From an uncultured Bacteroidales bacterium (GTDB lineage Bacteria > Bacteroidota > Bacteroidia > Bacteroidales > UBA932), in the NCBI GenBank assembly GCA_900321715.1, contig ONXC01000004.1, positions 37,188-101,187 on the forward strand: 64,000 nucleotides of DNA, in the 5' to 3' direction. The notes under the pieces were generated by a model. The model had not been told where the DNA came from, did no database searches, and saw nothing but the letters and a program-made list of their open reading frames with translations. The number at the start of each line of letters is the position of its first letter. Positions within the stretch are counted from its first letter, which is position 1. Of the stretch, positions 59,263 to 64,000 are shown piece after piece. The position numbers were made by a program, and so were the translations under genes.

Positions 59263-62200
59263 ATGACATTCAAAGAATATAAGGGATTGGACCTCACTCA
59301 AACGGGGAAAGAGGTGCTGGAGAGATGGAAAAGGATGAACGCCTTCGGGAAGTCGCTTGAACTTCGCGAGGGTGCTCCTGAGTTCATATTCTTTGAGGGT
59401 CCGCCGTCTGCAAACGGAATGCCCGGCATCCATCACGTCATGGCCCGTTCCATCAAGGATGCCATCTGCCGCTACAAAACCCAAACCGGTTACCGCGTAG
59501 CACGCCGCGCCGGATGGGATACCCACGGACTTCCCGTAGAGCTTGGCGTAGAGAAAAAGCTTGGAATCACCAAGGCCGATATAGGCACAAAGGTGAGCGT
59601 GGACGACTACAACGCCACCTGCCGCAAGGAGGTGATGAAATACACCGCAGAGTGGGAGAACATGACAGAGCGCGTAGGTTACTGGGTAGATATGAAAGAC
59701 CCTTACATCACCTACGACAACCGCTATATTGAAACCCTGTGGTACCTCCTCAAGAAAATATATGAGAAGGGCCTCCTTTACAAGGGATACACCATCCAGC
59801 CCTACTCTCCTACAGACGGCACCGGCCTCAGCTCCCATGAGCTTAACCAGCCCGGCTGTTACAAGGATGTATCTGACACCACCGCCACCGTTCAGTTTGA
59901 GATAATCAAGGACGGCGCATCCCAGCCTCTTTACGGCACGGAAACCGTTCCCGCATACTTCCTTGCCTGGACCACAACTCCCTGGACACTTCCTTCAAAC
60001 ACCGCCCTTTGCGTAGGCCCTGAGATTGAGTATATCCGTGTGCTCTCTTTCAACCCCTACACCGGCGCTCCTGCAGTGTATGTCCTTGCCAAGGACCTCC
60101 TTGGCGCCTGGTTCAACCCCAAGGGTGCAGAGATTCCCATGGAATCCTATCAGAAGGGAGACAAGATTGTGCCCTACAAGGTGCTGGACGGCTGTTTCAA
60201 GGGTAAGGACCTTGTTGGTATCCGCTATCATCAGCTCATTCCCTGGTTCAAGCCAAATGGAGAAGCTTTCCGCGTAATCCCCGGAGATTATGTCACCACA
60301 AGTGACGGTACCGGTATCGTCCATATTGCACCCACCTTCGGCGCCGACGACAAACGCGTTGCGGCCGCCGCAGGAATCGGCGCCATCATGCCCATTGACA
60401 AGGACGGCAATCCCCAGGCCCAGGTAGACCGCCAGGGCCGTTTCATGCGCCTTGAAGATATGGACCCCGCATTTGCCGCCACCGTAGACGCTTCCTACAA
60501 GGAGTACTCCGGAAGGTATGTTAAGGCCGGCTACAAGCAGTACTTCGAGCACGTGGATGAAGAAGGCACCCTGGACATTGACCTCTGCGTAATGATGAAG
60601 GCCGATGGCCGCGCATTCAAGGTCCAGAAACACGTCCACAGCTATCCCCACAGCTGGCGCACGGATCTCCCGGTGCTGTATTACCCGCTTGACAGCTGGT
60701 TCATCAAGGCATCGGCCGTAAAGGATGAGATGGTGGCCCTGAACAAGCAGATTACCTGGAAACCCGCCAGCACGGGTACCGGCCGTTTTGGCCAGTGGCT
60801 GGAGAACATCCAGGACTGGAACCTTTCCCGCAGTCGCTACTGGGGCACTCCGCTGCCCATCTGGCGCACTGAGGACGGAAAGGAAGAGATCTGCATCGGC
60901 TCCGTTAAGGAACTTTATAATGAGATTGAAAAGGCCGTTGCAGCCGGCGTCATGAGCTCCAATCCGCTTAAGGACAAGGGCTTTGACCCTGAGGACATGA
61001 GCCTTGAGAACTACAATAAGATAGACCTACACAGGCCGTACGTAGACTATATCTACCTTGTATCGGCCTCCGGCAAAAAGATGACCCGTGAGACAGACCT
61101 CATTGACGTTTGGTTTGACTCCGGCGCCATGCCTTATGCCCAGGAGGGCCTCCGTAACCTTGGAAAGCCGGGTTTCGGCGCCACCGCAGACTTCATCGCA
61201 GAAGGCGTAGACCAAACCCGCGGATGGTTCTATACCCTCCACGCCATCCATACCATGATAAGCGGCACTCCCGCTTTCAAGAGGGTGATTTCCAACGGCC
61301 TGGTGCTGGACAAGAACGGCAACAAGATGTCCAAGCGCCTTGGAAACGCCGTGGATCCTTTCCAGGCTCTGGATAATTATGGGGCCGATGCCCTCCGCTG
61401 GTACATGCTCACAAACGCAGAGCCCTGGGACAACCTCAAGTTTGACGAGGGCGGCGTGAGCGACGTCCGCCGCAAGTTCTTCGGCACCCTGTATAACACT
61501 TACGCCTTCTTTGCAAGGTATGCAAACATTGACGGCTGGGCTCCGGAGACAGAAGGGGAAACCCTTTCTGTCAATGAGTTGGACCGTTGGATCCTTTCCA
61601 AGCTCAATACCGTCATCCGTGACGTGAGGGAGGCTTATGAGGACTATGACGTGAAATCGGCCGGCCGTATCCTTGAGGCATTTGTCTGCGACGATGTCTC
61701 CAACTGGTATGTGCGCCTTAACCGCCAGCGTTACTGGGCAGGGGAGATGACCCCCGACAAAAAAGCGGCCTACGAAACCCTCTACAAGGTGCTTGTAGAC
61801 GTTGCTGTGCTTGCCGCTCCTATTGCTCCGTTCTTCATGGACCAGCTGTACTGTGACCTTGTTCCCGGCGCAGAGAGCGTGCATTTCACGCTTATGCCTG
61901 AGGCTTCGGAGAAGGCCGTTGACAAGGACCTTGAAGAGCGTATGGCTCTTGCCCAGCAGGCGACTTCCCTTATCCTCGGTATCCGTAAGAAAGTGAATAT
62001 TCCGGTGCGTCAGCCGCTCCAGAAGGTGATGATCCCCGTTATCTCAGACAAGGTGCGCCGTCAGCTGGACCAGGTGAAGGGCATCATCCTCACTGAGGTC
62101 AACGTGAAGGAGATGGAGTTCATCGAGGACGCTTCCGGCATCATGACACTTCGTATCAAGCCCAACTTCAAGGTGCTGGGCAAAACCTACGGTGCCCGTA

Positions 62201-62688
62201 TGAAGGAGATTGCCGCAGCGTTCGGTACGCTGGACCAGCCTGAAATATCGGCCATCCAGAAGGCAGAGACCGCAGGGGAGGCTTATACGCTTGCGCTTCC
62301 TGGCGGAGACGTTGTCCTGAATCCCGGAGATTACGCCATTTCATCGGAGGATGTAGAGGGCTGGCAGGTTGCATCCGAGGGCTCCCTTACCGTTGCACTG
62401 GATATCGAGGTTACGCCTGAGCTCAGGCTGGAAGGCCTTTCCCGTGAACTTGTGAACCGTATCCAGAACCTTAGGAAGGCTTCCGGCTTTGAGGTCACGG
62501 ACCGCATCCACACCGTAGTTTATTCAGACGATCCTTCACTTGCAGAGGCCCTGCAGGTGTACTCAGATTATATTAAATCACAGACACTGTCCGTTTCCAT
62601 CGGCCTTGAAAAAGCTGCTTCCGCTCCCGCAGATGCAGCAGAGGTTGAATGGACCGAGGGCACAATTAAGCTAACCGTAAAAAGATAA
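59263..62688 (+). CDS. ileS: Isoleucine--tRNA ligase
   Basis: 1141 residues, class I, of the length usual in Bacteroidota. The HIGH-type motif lies in NGMPGIHHVMARSIKDAICR and is followed by GWDTHGLPVELGVEKKLGI. The editing domain (~200-400) carries TTPWTLPSNTALCVG, and GTGIVHIAPTFGADD marks the deacylation pocket. The second signature is NGNKMSKRLGN (KMSKS type). The C-terminal half is helical for tRNA binding, and the final ~200 residues form the long tail seen in the eukaryote-like IleRS2 branch. First of the ileS - DksA-like - lspA operon. Confidence 0.97.
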   Translation: MTFKEYKGLDLTQTGKEVLERWKRMNAFGKSLELREGAPEFIFFEGPPSANGMPGIHHVMARSIKDAICRYKTQTGYRVARRAGWDTHGLPVELGVEKKLGITKADIGTKVSVDDYNATCRKEVMKYTAEWENMTERVGYWVDMKDPYITYDNRYIETLWYLLKKIYEKGLLYKGYTIQPYSPTDGTGLSSHELNQPGCYKDVSDTTATVQFEIIKDGASQPLYGTETVPAYFLAWTTTPWTLPSNTALCVGPEIEYIRVLSFNPYTGAPAVYVLAKDLLGAWFNPKGAEIPMESYQKGDKIVPYKVLDGCFKGKDLVGIRYHQLIPWFKPNGEAFRVIPGDYVTTSDGTGIVHIAPTFGADDKRVAAAAGIGAIMPIDKDGNPQAQVDRQGRFMRLEDMDPAFAATVDASYKEYSGRYVKAGYKQYFEHVDEEGTLDIDLCVMMKADGRAFKVQKHVHSYPHSWRTDLPVLYYPLDSWFIKASAVKDEMVALNKQITWKPASTGTGRFGQWLENIQDWNLSRSRYWGTPLPIWRTEDGKEEICIGSVKELYNEIEKAVAAGVMSSNPLKDKGFDPEDMSLENYNKIDLHRPYVDYIYLVSASGKKMTRETDLIDVWFDSGAMPYAQEGLRNLGKPGFGATADFIAEGVDQTRGWFYTLHAIHTMISGTPAFKRVISNGLVLDKNGNKMSKRLGNAVDPFQALDNYGADALRWYMLTNAEPWDNLKFDEGGVSDVRRKFFGTLYNTYAFFARYANIDGWAPETEGETLSVNELDRWILSKLNTVIRDVREAYEDYDVKSAGRILEAFVCDDVSNWYVRLNRQRYWAGEMTPDKKAAYETLYKVLVDVAVLAAPIAPFFMDQLYCDLVPGAESVHFTLMPEASEKAVDKDLEERMALAQQATSLILGIRKKVNIPVRQPLQKVMIPVISDKVRRQLDQVKGIILTEVNVKEMEFIEDASGIMTLRIKPNFKVLGKTYGARMKEIAAAFGTLDQPEISAIQKAETAGEAYTLALPGGDVVLNPGDYAISSEDVEGWQVASEGSLTVALDIEVTPELRLEGLSRELVNRIQNLRKASGFEVTDRIHTVVYSDDPSLAEALQVYSDYIKSQTLSVSIGLEKAASAPADAAEVEWTEGTIKLTVKR

Positions 62689-62692
62689 GAAT

Positions 62693-63094
62693 ATGGAAGA
62701 GAACACAAAGACTCGCTATTCCGACGAAGAGCTTGAGGAATTCCGCACCATCATCAACGAGATGCTGGAGAAAGCCCGCGCAGAGTACGCTACCCTCAGG
62801 GAAATCGTCACTCACGCCGGCGGTAACGACATCCTTGACACCGCTCCCACATTCAAGACAGTGGAAGACGACGGCGCATTCCAGCTTTCCAAGGAAGAGG
62901 CCGGCGCACTTGCACAGCGTCAGTACAAGTTCATCCAGAACCTTGAGGCTGCCCTTGTACGCATTGAGAACAAGACCTACGGCATCTGCCGTGTAACAGG
63001 TAAGCTCATTCCCAAGGAGCGCCTGCGTCTGGTTCCTCACGCTACAACAACCGTAGAAGGCAAGGCAATACTTGAAAAGACCGGCAGGAAATAA
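62693..63094 (+). CDS. DksA/TraR-like protein with a degenerate zinc finger
   Basis: 133 residues. The N-terminal half is a long acidic coiled coil (SDEELEEFRTIINEMLEKARAEY). The C-terminal half matches DksA in ALVRIENKTYGICRVTGKLIPKERL, but where DksA has four zinc Cys, only the first (GIC) is present; the others are replaced (RVTG; VPHATTTVEGK). The fold may be held without metal, as in 'C-less' DksA variants. It probably binds the RNA polymerase secondary channel. It lies 4 bases after ileS and overlaps lspA by one base. Confidence 0.88.
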   Translation: MEENTKTRYSDEELEEFRTIINEMLEKARAEYATLREIVTHAGGNDILDTAPTFKTVEDDGAFQLSKEEAGALAQRQYKFIQNLEAALVRIENKTYGICRVTGKLIPKERLRLVPHATTTVEGKAILEKTGRK

Positions 63095-63687
63095 TGAGGA
63101 ATAAAGGAACATTCCTCGTCTTTCTTGGCGTCTTGCTTGTGGTCATAGACCAGGTCATAAAAGTCCTGGTCAAGACCAACATGACCCTTGGAGAAAGCAT
63201 TCCGGTGCTGGGCAACTGGTTCCAGCTGGTGTTTGTTGAGAACAAGGGCATGGCCTTTGGCATGGCGTTCGGCGGCGTAATAGGGAAGTATATCCTTACA
63301 ATCTTCCGCATTGTGCTGTTTGGGGCGCTCTGCTGGTGGATCTCAAAGCTCCTTAAGCGCACCCCTAAAGTGCCCATGGGAGTCCTTGTGGGGCTCACGC
63401 TCATTACTGCCGGAGCTTTTGGCAACATTGTTGACTGCCTTTGCTACGGCCTCATCTTCAGTGAGTCCACTTACACCGCAGTTGCTACTCTTGGTTCATA
63501 CGCTCCGTTTATGCAGGGAAAGGTTGTGGATATGTTCTATTTCCCGCTCTGGACATGGCCCAGCTGGGTTCCCGGCCTTGGCGGGCACATCTTCTTCGAG
63601 CCCGTTTTCAACTTCGCCGACAGCTGCGTAACCTGCGGAGCAATTTATTTGATACTATTTCACTGGAAGTTTTTTGCAAAGGAATAA
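63094..63687 (+). CDS. lspA: Lipoprotein signal peptidase (signal peptidase II)
   Basis: 197 residues with four membrane segments. DQVIKVLVKTNM at the first periplasmic loop and the two catalytic Asp in AGAFGNIVDCLCYG and VFNFADSCVTCG are intact; FVENKGMAFGM is the conserved N-x-G-A/M-x-F block. It cleaves lipoprotein signals before the diacylglyceryl Cys, serving the many lipoproteins encoded here (SusD, the fructan surface proteins, the TlpA-like protein). Overlaps the DksA-like gene by one base. Somewhat longer than the ~165 residues of E. coli LspA. Confidence 0.96.
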   Translation: MRNKGTFLVFLGVLLVVIDQVIKVLVKTNMTLGESIPVLGNWFQLVFVENKGMAFGMAFGGVIGKYILTIFRIVLFGALCWWISKLLKRTPKVPMGVLVGLTLITAGAFGNIVDCLCYGLIFSESTYTAVATLGSYAPFMQGKVVDMFYFPLWTWPSWVPGLGGHIFFEPVFNFADSCVTCGAIYLILFHWKFFAKE

Positions 63688-63703
63688 ATTTTTCCTATCT
63701 TTG
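63673..63703 (+). promoter_or_regulatory. tRNA-Ser promoter (TTTG-N19-TATCTTTG)
   Basis: TTTG at 63673-63676 and TATCTTTG at 63696-63703, spacer 19, 11 bases before the tRNA. The -33 element overlaps the end of lspA. Confidence 0.8.
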
Positions 63704-63714
63704 CACTCCCGTTT

Positions 63715-63799
63715 GGAGGAATGGCCGAGTGGTCGATGGCGGCAGTCTTGAAAACTGTTGTACAGCAATGTACCGGGGGTTCGAATCCCTCTTCCTCCG
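63715..63799 (+). tRNA. tRNA-Ser (anticodon TGA)
   Basis: An 85-base class II tRNA: acceptor GGAGGAA/TTCCTCC with discriminator G, anticodon loop CTTGAAA giving TGA, a long variable arm (GTTGTAC-AGCAAT-GTAC), and T arm GGGGG-TTCGAAT-CCCTC. CA follows directly but CCA is not fully encoded. Confidence 0.94.
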
Positions 63800-63802
63800 C
63801 AG

Positions 63803-63840
63803 AAAACCGCTTCTGAATATGTTCAGAGGCGGTTTTCTTA
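63803..63840 (+). terminator. Terminator after tRNA-Ser
   Basis: AAAACCGCTTCTGAA and TTCAGAGGCGGTTTT pair over 15 bases with one G-T pair and a TATG loop, then a T-rich run. Confidence 0.85.
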
Positions 63841-63891
63841 TTTTATATCCCAAATCGTATCCCAAAAATTGTTTAAAAAACTCCATTATAT

Positions 63892-63999
63892 TCATTTGGA
63901 GTCATCTGGTTTTTCCCGGATTTCATTCTCGTATGATTTAACCTTGGCTTTTACTAGTTCCTTCTGTTTACTCCACATCTTTTGAACATAATCATAAGC
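63892..63999 (-). CDS. C-terminal fragment of an unidentified gene
   Basis: An open frame from the window end to a TGA at 63892-63894 gives 35 residues, AYDYVQKMWSKQKELVKA followed by a Lys/Glu-rich tail ending in KPDDSK. The charged helical tail and AT-rich codons differ from the GC-rich genes to the left. Too short to identify. Its position next to a tRNA gene would fit an element integrated at the tRNA, but no integrase motif is visible in the fragment. Confidence 0.45.
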   Translation of the reverse strand, partial: AYDYVQKMWSKQKELVKAKVKSYENEIREKPDDSK

Positions 64000-64000
64000 T

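Larger units (their letters stand above)
23..62606. repeat. Dispersed iterated heptamer GGCCGAT/ATCGGCC
   Basis: Read by eye, about 58 GGCCGAT and 56 ATCGGCC occur on the plus strand, roughly one per 560 bases. Verified examples are 23-29, 317-323, 821-827, 1778-1784, 1880-1886 and the overlapping pair 7469-7478 (ATCGGCCGAT). Nearly all are in coding sequence. See the finding. Confidence 0.8.

Noticed and set aside
63695-63895. 66-codon minus-strand ORF containing RDSNPRYIAV
   Set aside because: It is read from the antisense of tRNA-Ser; this peptide is a well-known false product of tRNA genes.
1-64000. CRISPR array, rRNA operon, transposase or prophage
   Set aside because: No regularly spaced repeats, rRNA-like sequence, transposase motifs or phage structural genes were found.

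Overview
The window comes from a Bacteroidota genome, most likely an uncultured, fairly GC-rich Bacteroidales (gut or rumen type). Four things point there: promoters of the form TTTG/TTG-N19-TAnnTTTG, a SusC/SusD fructan locus controlled by a hybrid two-component sensor, the ileS - DksA-like - lspA order, and GH57/GT4/debranching glycogen genes. Genus cannot be assigned from the sequence. No intergenic stretch exceeds about 180 bases, and I see no CRISPR array, rRNA, phage or complete insertion sequence.

Layout. 1-2977: an unrecognised membrane-anchored protein (cut by the window start) plus an ATPase_2-type AAA protein. 3000-5042: rplU-rpmA and serS. 5039-19265 (minus): a complete fructan utilisation locus, transcribed susC - susD - surface binding lipoprotein - surface GH32-like lipoprotein - periplasmic GH32 - MFS transporter - fructokinase - periplasmic-sensor hybrid kinase/AraC regulator. 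Its order matches the Bacteroides thetaiotaomicron BT1754-BT1763 levan locus as I remember it. 19435-28797: ruvC, a TonB-type outer membrane protein, rluA/PASTA genes, lnt, tRNA-Gln, and the tail of the lon-ung-coaD-thioredoxin operon. 29466-34055: lon, HU, a 29-residue basic ribosomal-type peptide, rng. 34078-36214: alr and a zinc protease, divergent, enclosed by a 129-bp inverted repeat. 36218-42616: DJ-1, tadA, engB, prs, der, nadE, an acyltransferase with a zinc ribbon. 42694-54870: xseAB followed by a glycogen block (branching enzyme, debranching enzyme, GT4, GH57, and a glycogen synthase-phosphorylase fusion). 54852-63687: ribF, greA, HIT, a TlpA-like lipoprotein, tsaB, cvpA, ileS, DksA-like, lspA. 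The window closes with tRNA-Ser and an AT-rich segment holding the end of another gene.

The most striking signals lie outside ordinary gene content. (1) The heptamer GGCCGAT/ATCGGCC occurs about 114 times by eye, roughly ten times expectation, evenly on both strands and in several codon frames: an iterated genomic word resembling an uptake or HIP1-type signal. (2) Short palindromic elements sit in frame inside ribF (112 bp with 10-bp terminal inverted repeats) and rluA. (3) greA has a promoter followed by a terminator-like hairpin in its leader, like the GraL arrangement of E. coli. (4) Several genes have the -7 box only 4-7 bases before the start codon, implying leaderless mRNAs. (5) Glycogen synthase and phosphorylase are fused, with a remnant AT-rich start site at the junction. 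(6) Hairpins with TTAC...GTAA ends form an intergenic family.
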